A DNA stretch of 64,000 nt from Mycobacterium sp. DL99 (lineage in GTDB: Bacteria > Actinomycetota > Actinomycetes > Mycobacteriales > Mycobacteriaceae). Below the pieces are notes generated by a model. That model had not been told where the DNA came from. It saw nothing but the letters and a program-made list of their open reading frames with translations, and did no database searches. The DNA lies in contig NZ_SJOM01000007.1 in assembly GCF_004762045.1 (NCBI RefSeq), forward strand, positions 4,317,609 through 4,381,608, written 5' to 3'. Shown here one piece after another: positions 34,679 through 45,205 of this stretch. Within the stretch, counting starts at the first letter, position 1; each line of letters starts with the position of its first letter. A program made the position numbers and the translations under genes.

Positions 34679-36226
34679 ATGCGCCGGTGGTGGGTAGACG
34701 CGGTTTTCTACCAGGTCTATCCCCGCTCATTCGCCGACAGCAATGGCGATGGGGTCGGTGACCTCGACGGGGTGAGCGCCGGGCTGGACTATCTGGCGGC
34801 GCTCGGCGTCGACGCCCTGTGGCTCAACCCGGTGATGGTGTCGCCGATGGCCGACCACGGCTATGACGTCGCCGACCCGCGCGACGTCGACCCGCTGTTC
34901 GGCGGTATCGACGCCCTGGACCGTTTGCTCGACGCCGCTCATGCCCGCGGGATCCGGGTCACCATGGACCTGGTGCCCAACCACACCAGTTCGGCGCACC
35001 CGTGGTTCGTCCAGGCTCTGGCCGACCCGCGCCGTCGCGACCGCTACATCTTCCGTGACGGCCGCGGCCCACACGGTGACGCGCCGCCCAACAACTGGGT
35101 ATCGGTGTTCGGCGGCCCGGCATGGACCCGCGTCACTGAGCCCGACGGCACACCGGGCCAGTGGTATCTGCACCTGTTCGACCCCGCCCAGCCCGACCTG
35201 AACTGGAACCACCCCGCGGTGTTCGAGGATCTGGAGAAGACGCTGCGGTTCTGGCTCGACCGCGGGGTCGACGGGTTCCGCATCGACGTGGCCCACGGCA
35301 TGGCCAAGCCACCCGAGCTGCCCGACATGGCGGTCACCGACACCGCGCTGCTCCGCAACAGTGACGACGACCCGCGGTTCGACAACGACAGCGTGCACGA
35401 CATCCACCGCTTCATCCGCACGGTGCTCGACGACTATCCCGACGCCGTGGCGGTCGGCGAGGTCTGGGTGCACGGCAACGAGCGCTTCGCCAAGTACCTG
35501 CGCCCCGACGAGCTGCACCTGGGCTTCAATTTCCGTCTGGTGCAAGCCGATTTCGACGCCCGCGAAGTCCACGACGCGATCGACAACGCGATCACCGCGG
35601 CCGACCTCGCCGGGGCGACACCGACGTGGACGCTGTCCAACCACGACGTCGAACGTGAGGTCACCCGCTACGGCGGCGGTGCCCGAGGGTTGGCGCGGGC
35701 ACGGGCGATGGCCCTGGTGATGCTGGCACTGCCTGGTGCGGTGTTCGTCTACAACGGCGAGGAACTCGGGCTGCCCAATGTCGATCTGCCCGACGAGGTG
35801 CTCCAGGATCCGGTGTGGGAGCGCTCGGGTCACACCGAACGCGGACGTGACGGGTGCCGGGTCCCGATGCCGTGGTCGGGCGATGCCCCACCGTTCGGGT
35901 TCTCGTCGAACTCCGATACCTGGTTGCCGATGCCCGCCGAGTGGGCACCGTTGACGGTGCAGCGTCAGCAGGCCGATCCGTCGTCGACGCTACAGTTCTA
36001 CCGGCGGGCCATCCAATTACGCTCCAGCCGTGACGAATTCACCGGCGGCCGGATCGAGCTGAACAGCGGAGGCGACGTTCTGACGCTGCGGCGCGAAAGT
36101 GGCCTGGTGTGTGTCCTCAACACGGGTGCCGAGCCGGTGCCGTTGCCGCCCGGCGAGGTGCTGCTGAGCAGTGGTGAGCCGGCAGATGATCTGCTGCCCG
36201 CCGACACCGCCGCCTGGCTGATCTGA
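34679..36226 (+). CDS. aglA: GH13 alpha-glucosidase
   Basis: 515 aa. Alpha-amylase-family barrel; hydrolyses terminal alpha-1,4 or alpha-1,6 glucosyl bonds of maltose or isomaltose-like sugars in the cytoplasm. Region I DLVPNH, region II DGFRIDVAHG with nucleophile Asp, region III Glu in VGEVWV, region IV LSNHDVE. A QVYPRSF start and the short C-terminal beta domain are typical of oligo-1,6-/alpha-glucosidases. Co-transcribed with glbO. Converges with the next gene. Confidence 0.94.
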   Translation: MRRWWVDAVFYQVYPRSFADSNGDGVGDLDGVSAGLDYLAALGVDALWLNPVMVSPMADHGYDVADPRDVDPLFGGIDALDRLLDAAHARGIRVTMDLVPNHTSSAHPWFVQALADPRRRDRYIFRDGRGPHGDAPPNNWVSVFGGPAWTRVTEPDGTPGQWYLHLFDPAQPDLNWNHPAVFEDLEKTLRFWLDRGVDGFRIDVAHGMAKPPELPDMAVTDTALLRNSDDDPRFDNDSVHDIHRFIRTVLDDYPDAVAVGEVWVHGNERFAKYLRPDELHLGFNFRLVQADFDAREVHDAIDNAITAADLAGATPTWTLSNHDVEREVTRYGGGARGLARARAMALVMLALPGAVFVYNGEELGLPNVDLPDEVLQDPVWERSGHTERGRDGCRVPMPWSGDAPPFGFSSNSDTWLPMPAEWAPLTVQRQQADPSSTLQFYRRAIQLRSSRDEFTGGRIELNSGGDVLTLRRESGLVCVLNTGAEPVPLPPGEVLLSSGEPADDLLPADTAAWLI

Positions 36227-36236
36227 AGGTGGGCCG

Positions 36237-36770
36237 TCAGCGTTGCGCCCTCAGGGCATCGTCCAAGGTCGTCATCAGCTGGGCCACCCGGCTTTTGCCG
36301 GTCGGCGCGGGCGGATAGCGACGGAGAACGTCGATCAACACCGGTGAGGTACGTTGCCGAACTCGTTGCAGCACCATGTCGCCCGCCGCGGGATCACCGT
36401 CGCCGTTGATCTCGGCGATGCGGGCCGCGCTCGCCGCGGCCCGCAGGATGTGGCCGACCTGATGGGATTTCGCGATCGGATGCAGGTAGGCCGCGGAGGC
36501 GGCATCACCGGCCGCCTGCGCCGCCAGACGTGCGGCTTCGGTGTCGGCACCCTCCGCTGCCCGGTGGGCGTCCAGCGAGGCGACCCGCTGCGCCTGGGAT
36601 CTGGGGGCACCGTTCACGAACCGCCACGCGGCGGTGATGGCGGCTCGCGGCCGACAGTCATCGGGATGCACGCCCTCGAATACGCCGAGGACCTCTTCAG
36701 CCGTCTCCGTCACGTATCGAGCGACGACCCGCAGCTCGTCCACGGTCAGCTCGAAGTCACCAGATGACAC
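36237..36770 (-). CDS. Hypothetical protein resembling Imm-5-like 'putative immunity protein'
   Basis: 177 aa, all-helical and Ala-rich, no membrane segment. The PRAAITAAWRF motif and KSHQVGHILRAAASAARI segment remind me of the family labelled putative immunity protein (Imm-5-like), but no toxin gene is adjacent. GTG start 14 bases after the preceding stop; upstream frame is not supported. Probably the last gene of the gdh-thioesterase operon. Confidence 0.6.
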   Translation of the reverse strand: MSSGDFELTVDELRVVARYVTETAEEVLGVFEGVHPDDCRPRAAITAAWRFVNGAPRSQAQRVASLDAHRAAEGADTEAARLAAQAAGDAASAAYLHPIAKSHQVGHILRAAASAARIAEINGDGDPAAGDMVLQRVRQRTSPVLIDVLRRYPPAPTGKSRVAQLMTTLDDALRAQR

Positions 36771-36784
36771 GTTGCGCCCGCTGG

Positions 36785-37456
36785 TCAACCCAAGATCAGT
36801 GCGGCGCTGCCGCGGCGGCGGTACACCGAGCCGAATCGGGCGTCGATGCGCAACCAAGACGGGTGTGCGCGGACCCGCACGATCTCCTGCTCGCTGACCT
36901 CGTTGCCCGTCTGCGGCAGAAATCCCATGGCCGTCAACGCGAAGACGCAGCGCATCGGGATGCCGATGCGGTATTCGCCCGCGCTGACCGCGATGACCTC
37001 CTGGTCGAGCAGCGAGGCCGGCGGCCCGTGGGCACTGCCGTGCTCGCGGGCCAGCGCACCGCCCTGCTGGGCCAGGTCGAGCATCACCCGGGCGGGGATG
37101 TCATCGAGGTGGACGAATCCGTCCTCGGGCGGCAAGCCACCGCGCCAGGCGGAGTCCATCGGGAAGCCTGGGTCGACGTATCCGTCTGCGGCAGTGGACA
37201 ATCCGGCCACCAGCGCGTCGGCGCCCGCGGACAGGTCCGACGGACGCACCCGCCCGGCCACGACCCGGCTGGCCAGCACCTCCAACCCGGTCGCAACCCA
37301 GGCCACGGCTGTGCCGCCACTCCCCTGCCCGCCGGTCCGCTCCCGCAGCCGCACCACCGCGGCACCGTCCAGCCGCAAAGCACGGTCGAGGAACGTCGCG
37401 AAGTCGTCGCGGTCCCGCGGATCGTCGATCCACAGCCCGCGCTCGGTGGCGGTCAT
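36785..37456 (-). CDS. Conserved hypothetical protein (Rv2474c-like)
   Basis: 223 aa, soluble, Arg/Ala-rich, with no catalytic motif that I recognise. The GLWIDDPRDRDDF start and IRVRAHPSWLRIDARFGSVYRR end match the mycobacterial family as I recall it. The ATG overlaps the thioesterase stop by four bases, placing it in the gdh operon. Confidence 0.7.
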   Translation of the reverse strand: MTATERGLWIDDPRDRDDFATFLDRALRLDGAAVVRLRERTGGQGSGGTAVAWVATGLEVLASRVVAGRVRPSDLSAGADALVAGLSTAADGYVDPGFPMDSAWRGGLPPEDGFVHLDDIPARVMLDLAQQGGALAREHGSAHGPPASLLDQEVIAVSAGEYRIGIPMRCVFALTAMGFLPQTGNEVSEQEIVRVRAHPSWLRIDARFGSVYRRRGSAALILG

Positions 37457-37860
37457 CGCAGATGGCTCTCCAGGTAGCCGCGCTGCTCGGCCGTCAGACG
37501 TTCCAGTCGTTGCTCGGCGATGTGTACCGCGGCCAGTTGCGTCTCGCCGATCACCGACGGCTTGGAGTCCGGGGCGGCATTCAGCGAGCGCACCTCGTAG
37601 CCGATGGTGAAGTCGACGGCCCGCACCCGCTTGGACCACATGGTCACCTGAAGCGGTGAGTCCACGAGCCGGAGCTGCCCCTTGTAGACGATTTTGACCT
37701 CGGCGATCAGCAGGCCGATGGTCTCGATCGTGGCGCCGAACGGCTCACGCAGAAAAGGTATCCGGGCCTCTTCGAGAAGAGTCACCATGGTGGCGTGATT
37801 GATGTGCTGGTACATGTCGATGTCCGACCAGCGCACGTGCACCGGCGTTGTAAAACTCAC
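37453..37860 (-). CDS. 4HBT-family acyl-CoA thioesterase (Rv2475c-like)
   Basis: 135 aa. Single hot-dog domain with the 4-hydroxybenzoyl-CoA thioesterase signature V-R-W-S-D-I-D-M-Y-Q-H-I-N-H near the N-terminus; the Asp is the likely catalytic residue. Hydrolyses an acyl-CoA; the substrate is unknown. Start overlaps the gdh stop by four bases and its own stop overlaps the next start by four. Confidence 0.88.
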   Translation of the reverse strand: MSFTTPVHVRWSDIDMYQHINHATMVTLLEEARIPFLREPFGATIETIGLLIAEVKIVYKGQLRLVDSPLQVTMWSKRVRAVDFTIGYEVRSLNAAPDSKPSVIGETQLAAVHIAEQRLERLTAEQRGYLESHLR

Positions 37861-40800
37861 GCAGTTGTTCCCGTTCCACTCGTTCGTGTCATGCTGCGGA
37901 TCTGCCGCGCCGCCACCGACAGCGTTGCCAGATCCTGCTCACCATCTTGGTATATCTCGGTCAGCGTGCGACGGGCGCGGGTCACCCGGGAGCTGTTGGT
38001 CAGCTCCCACTCGGCGATCTTCTCCTCGCCGGTCTCGTCGGGTTCGCCGACCGCGAGCACGTCGAAGCACAGGGCCCGAAGTGAACCGTAGATGTCGTCG
38101 CGAATCGCCAACCGCGCCAAGGAATGCCACCGGTCGTCGCGGCCCAGCCGGGACACCGCGGTGAGCAGGCCATCGGCTCCGAGGCGATCCATCAGCGCGA
38201 AGTAGGTGTCGGCCACCTCGGCGGGCTCGCGATCCACGATGTCGGAGATGTCGATCACGTCGAGCAGGCTGTACTGGTACAGCCCGGTCGCCACCGCATA
38301 CGCCAGTTCGTCGGACACCCCTTGCGCGGAGAACTCCCCGGCCTCTTTCTCGACGATGGCCTTGTCGTCACCACGTAGCCATTGCGGCATGTGCGGGCGC
38401 AGGGCGGACACCTTCGCGGCGAACCGGTTGATCTCGGCACCGACCGCCAGCGGCTGCGGACGGTAGTTGAGCAGCCAGCGCCCGGCCCGGTCGACCAGCC
38501 GGCGCAGATCCAGCGTCATCCGGTCGGTGACGGACACCGGGACCCCGTCATCACCGGCAGCCCGGATCTCGCGCCACACCTTGCCGATCCCGAAGATGGC
38601 GTCGGTGGCGACGTAGCTGCGCAGCGCGTCGACGGGGCCGACGCCGACATCCTCGGTGATGCGGTACGCGTAGCTGATCCCGCTTGTGTCGACGAGATCG
38701 TTGACCAGCATGGTGGTGGCGATCTCGCGGCGCAGTTGGTGCGACCGGATCTCGCTGGTGAACGGCTCCCGCAGCTTCTTCGGGAAGTACCGCGGCAGCC
38801 GGGCGGCGAACACCTCCTGATCGGGCAGGTCGCTGGCCAGCACATCGTCTTTGAGATTGAGCTTGACGTGGGCCATCAGGGTGGCCAATTCCGGTGAGGT
38901 CAAACCGATTCCGGCGTCAACGCGGCGCCGGATCTCCTTCTCCGAGGGCAACGCCTCCAGCTCGCGGTTCAGCCCACGGTTGGCCACGAACTCCTTGATC
39001 ATCCGGGCGTGGACCGAGAGCATGCTCGCGGCGTTGGCCCGGCTGGTCCCCATCAGGTCGTTCTGGTCCTTGTTGTCGGTCAGCACCAGGGCACCGACCT
39101 CGTCGGTCATCGACAACAGCAACTCGGTGCGTTCCTCGGGACTGACCTTGCCCGCGGTGACCAGCGAGTCGATCAGGATCTTGATGTTGACCTCGTGGTC
39201 GGAACAGTCCACGCCCGCGGAGTTGTCCAGTGCATCGGTGTTGATCCGGCCGCCGGCCAGGTCGAATTCGATGCGCCCCAGGGACGTCACGCCGAGGTTG
39301 CCGCCCTCGCCGATGACCTTGGCCCGCACTTCGTTTCCGCACACCCGGATCTGGTCGTTGGCGCGATCACCGACATCGGCCTCGGTCTCGGCCTTGACGT
39401 AGGTGCCGATACCGCCGTTCCACAGCAGGTCCACCGGCGCCTTGAGAATGGTCTTCATCAGGGCGGGCGGCGTGAGTTCCTCTATGTCGCCCTCGATCCC
39501 GAGTGCGGCGCGCGCCTGGGGGCTGATCGGGATGGACTTCTGCTGACGGCTGAAAACACCGCCGCCCTCGCTGATCAGCTTGGCGTCGTAGTCCTCCCAG
39601 CTGGACCGCGGCAGCTCGAACAGGCGCTTGCGTTCCACCCACGACACCGCCGCGTCGGGATTGGGATCGACGAAGATGTGCCGGTGGTCGAAGGCGGCGA
39701 TGAGCCTGATGTGCTTCGACAGCAGCATGCCGTTGCCGAACACGTCACCGCTCATGTCGCCGACGCCGACGACGGTGAAGTCCTGGCTCTGGGTGTCCAC
39801 CCCCATCTCCCGGAAGTGGCGCTTCACCGACTCCCACGCGCCCTTGGCGGTGATGCCCATGGCCTTGTGGTCGTAGCCGATGGAACCGCCCGAGGCGAAC
39901 GCGTCACCCAACCAGAACCCGTAGGACTTCGCGACCTCGTTGGCGATGTCGGAGAACGTGGCCGTGCCCTTGTCGGCCGCCACCACCAGATAGGCGTCCT
40001 CTCCGTCGCGCCGCACCACGTCCGGTGGGGTGACGACGGCACCGGTTCCCTTGTCGACGTTGTCGGTCACGTCGAGCAGTCCGGAGATGAAAAGTTGGTA
40101 GCACGCAACGCCTTCGGCGCGCGTCGCCTCACGGTCGACGGCGGCGTCGCCGGTCGGCTCGGGCGGCCGTTTCACCACGAACCCGCCCTTGGCCCCGACC
40201 GGAACGATGACCGCGTTCTTCACCGCCTGAGCCTTGACGAGGCCGAGGATCTCGGTGCGGAAGTCCTCACGGCGGTCCGACCAGCGCAGCCCGCCGCGGG
40301 CCACGAACCCGAACCGTAGGTGCACGCCTTCCACCCGGGGTGAGTACACGAAGATCTCGAACTTGGGCCGCGGCAACGGCAACTCGTTGATCAGGCCGGG
40401 GTTCAGCTTCATCGCCACCACACCGCGTTGCCGCGCCGAATTCGGCTGCTGCACAAAGTAGTTGGTCCGCAGCGTGGCCTGGATCAGGGTGGCGAAGGCC
40501 CGCAACACCCGGTCGGTGTCCAGGCTGACCAGGGCGTCGATGTCGGCGGCCACGGCAGCGGCCGCCCCCTGGGCGTCCCGGGTACCCGCGGTGTCCTCGG
40601 TCGGGTCGAACAGTGCCTCGAACAGTTGCACCAATGACCGGGTGGTGTGTGGGTTCTCGTTGACCACAGACTCGATGTGCGACTGGCTGTACGGGAAGCC
40701 CGCCTGGCGCAGGTACTTCGCATACGCGCGCAGGATCACCACCTGCTGCCAGGTCAGGTCGGCGCGCAGCACCAGTTCGTTGAACCGGTCCACCTCGACC

Positions 40801-42698
40801 CAGCCGTGCCAGATCGCGGTCACGGCGTCGGCGAACCGCTGGGCGGTGGCCTCCCGCGATGCCGCATCGGGCGCCTTGGGGATGCTGCGCTGCCTGGCCA
40901 CCTTGAACTGATAGATCCACACCGGCAGGCCGTCGGCCCGGCGCACGGTGTAGGGACGCTCTTCGAGCACCACCACACCCATCGACTGCAGCATCGGCAG
41001 CAGTTCGCTCAGTGAGGCCGACTGTCCCCCGAGGTACCAGGTGAGCTGGGCCAGCCCGTCGTCCCCGCCCTCGTCGAACACCAGCTTGACCGAATTGTCC
41101 TGCAGCCCTTCGATGATCGCGATATCTGCGATGGCATCCGCCGGGGCGACGGCTTGTTTGTAGTCTTGCGGGAACGCCGTCGCGTAGTGCTCGACGGCGG
41201 CCGGGCTGAGCGCCGCGTGCGCGGCGGCGCTGGTCATGCGGTCACCCCAGTTGCGGGTGGCCTCGGTCAGCAGGTTCTGGATCCGGCTCTCGTTCTCGGC
41301 CGAGGTGTCCACGGTGTGCGAGGCCGTGCCGTCTGGCAGCCGGACCGTGAAATGCACCACCGCCCACGGTGATTCGCTGACCCTGGCGGAGTAGTCGATG
41401 CTCTCCCCGCCGAGCTCGCGTACGAGGATGTCCTGCATCTCCAGCCGCACCGCGGTGGTGTAGCGGTCACGTGGCAGGTACACCAGGCAGGACACGAAGT
41501 GCGCCAGTTGGTCTGCGCGCAGGAACAGCAGGGTGCGGCGCCGTGACCCCAGGTCCACCACGGTCAGCGCCATGTCCAGCAGCTGCTTGGAGCTCAGCGC
41601 GAACAGTTCGGGGCGCGGGATGGTCTGGAAGATGTCGCGCAGCAGCTGCCCGGGATGGCTGGGGTCGCGGCGCGCCATGGCCAGCGCCTCCTCGACCCGC
41701 CGCGAGATCAACGGGATCTCCAGCACGTTGGCGTTCATCGCAGCCACCGTGAACAGGCCGACGAAGCGATGCTCGACGACCCGCTCGCCGCTCTCGCGTA
41801 CGACGACGATGTACGGGTAGGCGCCGTAGCGCACATAGCTCGGCATCGTGGCCTGCGCCAGCACCATCAGGTCGTCAGGAGCGGTCAGCGGCGGGAGTAC
41901 GTCGTCGCGCAGCTTGAGCACGCCGAGCCGGCTGGCGGGATCGACCGAGGCCTGCCCGTCGCTGATCGCGCACTGCTGATAACCGAGCAGCACGAAATGT
42001 CCGTCGGACAACCAACGCAGCAGAGCGGCGACATCCCTGCGGTCGGTGTTGGGAAACCGGCCCTCGACATCGGTGGCCACGTCGTTGGCCAGGGCGTGCA
42101 ACGCGGCGCCCATGGCCGCGGCGTCCAACCCGATCTGGCGGGCCTCGGCCAGGACACCGGGCACCAGTGCGACCACCTCGGTCAGTGCCGGGCCGTCGGC
42201 CGCCCCGTTGACCGGAACGAGGATCCAGCATTCGTCGACGCCGTCGACCCCGGTGGCCTCGGCGGCGGGCTGGAAGTCCAGCAGCACCCCGTTGGCGTCG
42301 CGGCGCACCCGGAAGACCGGGTTCATGATGGCCGGGTAGGCAATGCCGTGGCGGTGCAGCAGCACCGTCACGGAATCCACGAGCATCGCCGCCTGCTCGG
42401 TGACGATCTGCAGGGCAGGGCCGGAGTCACTGTCCCCCGGATACACCATGACCTTGGTTTCGCCCGGCGCCCGTTGGCCGCCCAACGCGTAGTGGGCGGC
42501 CAGCGTGGCATCGGAGACCAGTCGCTCGGCCACGGCGACCTGAGGACCGGTGGCCGCGACCCCCGGCGCATCGGCCTGCGGAGCCCGGTAGGTGGACAGG
42601 AAAGCCACCGCGAGCCGGTGGATCACCTCAGGCGGTGCCTGTGAGCGATCCCGGTCGCTAATTCCCTGTCCCCGAAGAGCTCCCGGCTCGGCCGTCAT
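37857..42698 (-). CDS. gdh: Large NAD-specific glutamate dehydrogenase (L-GDH180 type)
   Basis: 1613 aa. Converts glutamate and NAD+ to 2-oxoglutarate, ammonia and NADH. A long N-terminal regulatory part with ACT-like modules (1-~700), a catalytic GDH core (about 740-1250, with GGLRWSDRREDFRTE, KNAVIVPVGAKGGFV and VGVGDMSGDVFGNG), and a helical C-terminal domain. In mycobacteria the enzyme is inhibited by unphosphorylated GarA. ATG 42698 has GGAG eight bases upstream; a GTG three codons earlier is the alternative. First gene of a run of coupled genes continuing to the thioesterase. Confidence 0.95.
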   Translation of the reverse strand: MTAEPGALRGQGISDRDRSQAPPEVIHRLAVAFLSTYRAPQADAPGVAATGPQVAVAERLVSDATLAAHYALGGQRAPGETKVMVYPGDSDSGPALQIVTEQAAMLVDSVTVLLHRHGIAYPAIMNPVFRVRRDANGVLLDFQPAAEATGVDGVDECWILVPVNGAADGPALTEVVALVPGVLAEARQIGLDAAAMGAALHALANDVATDVEGRFPNTDRRDVAALLRWLSDGHFVLLGYQQCAISDGQASVDPASRLGVLKLRDDVLPPLTAPDDLMVLAQATMPSYVRYGAYPYIVVVRESGERVVEHRFVGLFTVAAMNANVLEIPLISRRVEEALAMARRDPSHPGQLLRDIFQTIPRPELFALSSKQLLDMALTVVDLGSRRRTLLFLRADQLAHFVSCLVYLPRDRYTTAVRLEMQDILVRELGGESIDYSARVSESPWAVVHFTVRLPDGTASHTVDTSAENESRIQNLLTEATRNWGDRMTSAAAHAALSPAAVEHYATAFPQDYKQAVAPADAIADIAIIEGLQDNSVKLVFDEGGDDGLAQLTWYLGGQSASLSELLPMLQSMGVVVLEERPYTVRRADGLPVWIYQFKVARQRSIPKAPDAASREATAQRFADAVTAIWHGWVEVDRFNELVLRADLTWQQVVILRAYAKYLRQAGFPYSQSHIESVVNENPHTTRSLVQLFEALFDPTEDTAGTRDAQGAAAAVAADIDALVSLDTDRVLRAFATLIQATLRTNYFVQQPNSARQRGVVAMKLNPGLINELPLPRPKFEIFVYSPRVEGVHLRFGFVARGGLRWSDRREDFRTEILGLVKAQAVKNAVIVPVGAKGGFVVKRPPEPTGDAAVDREATRAEGVACYQLFISGLLDVTDNVDKGTGAVVTPPDVVRRDGEDAYLVVAADKGTATFSDIANEVAKSYGFWLGDAFASGGSIGYDHKAMGITAKGAWESVKRHFREMGVDTQSQDFTVVGVGDMSGDVFGNGMLLSKHIRLIAAFDHRHIFVDPNPDAAVSWVERKRLFELPRSSWEDYDAKLISEGGGVFSRQQKSIPISPQARAALGIEGDIEELTPPALMKTILKAPVDLLWNGGIGTYVKAETEADVGDRANDQIRVCGNEVRAKVIGEGGNLGVTSLGRIEFDLAGGRINTDALDNSAGVDCSDHEVNIKILIDSLVTAGKVSPEERTELLLSMTDEVGALVLTDNKDQNDLMGTSRANAASMLSVHARMIKEFVANRGLNRELEALPSEKEIRRRVDAGIGLTSPELATLMAHVKLNLKDDVLASDLPDQEVFAARLPRYFPKKLREPFTSEIRSHQLRREIATTMLVNDLVDTSGISYAYRITEDVGVGPVDALRSYVATDAIFGIGKVWREIRAAGDDGVPVSVTDRMTLDLRRLVDRAGRWLLNYRPQPLAVGAEINRFAAKVSALRPHMPQWLRGDDKAIVEKEAGEFSAQGVSDELAYAVATGLYQYSLLDVIDISDIVDREPAEVADTYFALMDRLGADGLLTAVSRLGRDDRWHSLARLAIRDDIYGSLRALCFDVLAVGEPDETGEEKIAEWELTNSSRVTRARRTLTEIYQDGEQDLATLSVAARQIRSMTRTSGTGTTA

Positions 42699-42797
42699 AC
42701 GGATCACTCCCTACTCACGCCCATACACCGGCATTGGTGCATAGCTGCGACATTAGTGGCGTCACTGAGCCCGCTGCGCCGTTTATCCCGTCACGGC

Positions 42798-44471
<1,674 letters not shown>

Positions 44472-44508
44472 GCCGTGATGTGCCTTTCTGAAGCTTCTCG
44501 GGAACGTC

Positions 44509-44562
44509 GGATGGGCGCTTGCGCGGAGGGTCGCGTCAAGCCCAACTCACTCGCGCCCATCC
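44509..44562. repeat. Perfect 10-bp inverted repeat with 34-base loop before ettA
   Basis: GGATGGGCGC pairs with GCGCCCATCC across the ssb-like/ettA gap. Could be a weak terminator for the upstream gene or a leader structure of ettA; no T-run is present. Confidence 0.4.
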
Positions 44563-44581
44563 TAGGCGTGACCGAAACCGG

Positions 44582-45043
44582 CTAGGCCGACAGTGGCAGG
44601 TCATCCTCGTCGGGCTCGGTTTCGGCGGTGACGTCCGCCGCCTCGTCGGTCACGCCGCCGGGCTCGGGTTCCGGGCCGGCTGACGGCTTCGGTAAGGGTG
44701 CCACCTTGGCCGTGCAACGCGACAGATCCGGACCGACGGCGGTGGCCCGCACCTCCACCGACGACCGGCGCACGCCCTCCTTGTCGTCGTATTCGCTGGT
44801 GTAGAGGTGCCCGACCACCACGACGGCATCGCCGCGCCCCAGCGAGGCACTCACGCCCGTGGCCAGATTTCCCCAGCAGTTGACGGTCACATACAACGAG
44901 TTGCCGTGCTCCCACCTGCCCTCGGGGGTGCGCCGTCGCGAGTTGCTGGCCACCCGGAACTTGTACAACTCCTGATCACCGAACCGCAGCCGGACCGGGT
45001 TGGTGACGATGTTGCCGACGATATTGAACGGGGTCTCGAACAT
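44582..45043 (-). CDS. Second single-stranded-DNA-binding protein (Rv2478c-like)
   Basis: 153 aa. OB-fold SSB domain (1-112, FNIVGNIVTNPVRL ... FRVASNSRR ... VNCWGNLA) and an acidic tail (DEAADVTAETEPDEDD) that lacks the canonical DDDIPF tip. This is the paralogue SsbB rather than the essential Ssb. May act in recombination or stress. AAGGA eight bases before the ATG. Confidence 0.85.
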   Translation of the reverse strand: MFETPFNIVGNIVTNPVRLRFGDQELYKFRVASNSRRRTPEGRWEHGNSLYVTVNCWGNLATGVSASLGRGDAVVVVGHLYTSEYDDKEGVRRSSVEVRATAVGPDLSRCTAKVAPLPKPSAGPEPEPGGVTDEAADVTAETEPDEDDLPLSA

Positions 45044-45205
45044 TTTTCTGGTTCCTTTCGCTTCACTCTGGCTCCGGCGGCCGGTGCGGAAGCGTCGACC
45101 GCCTTACGCAGCCATTGACCGTCGGCGGTCCGACGCCGGAACCCGCGGCGGACCCGATGCACCCGTCGGCTGGGGATGAAACGCAGGCTGGGGATAACTC
45201 CGGTA

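Noticed and set aside
45044..45205. Possible small gene between the ssb-like and CopD-CtaG genes
   Set aside because: The only frame is Arg-rich, overlaps both neighbours and has no start context; left as spacer.
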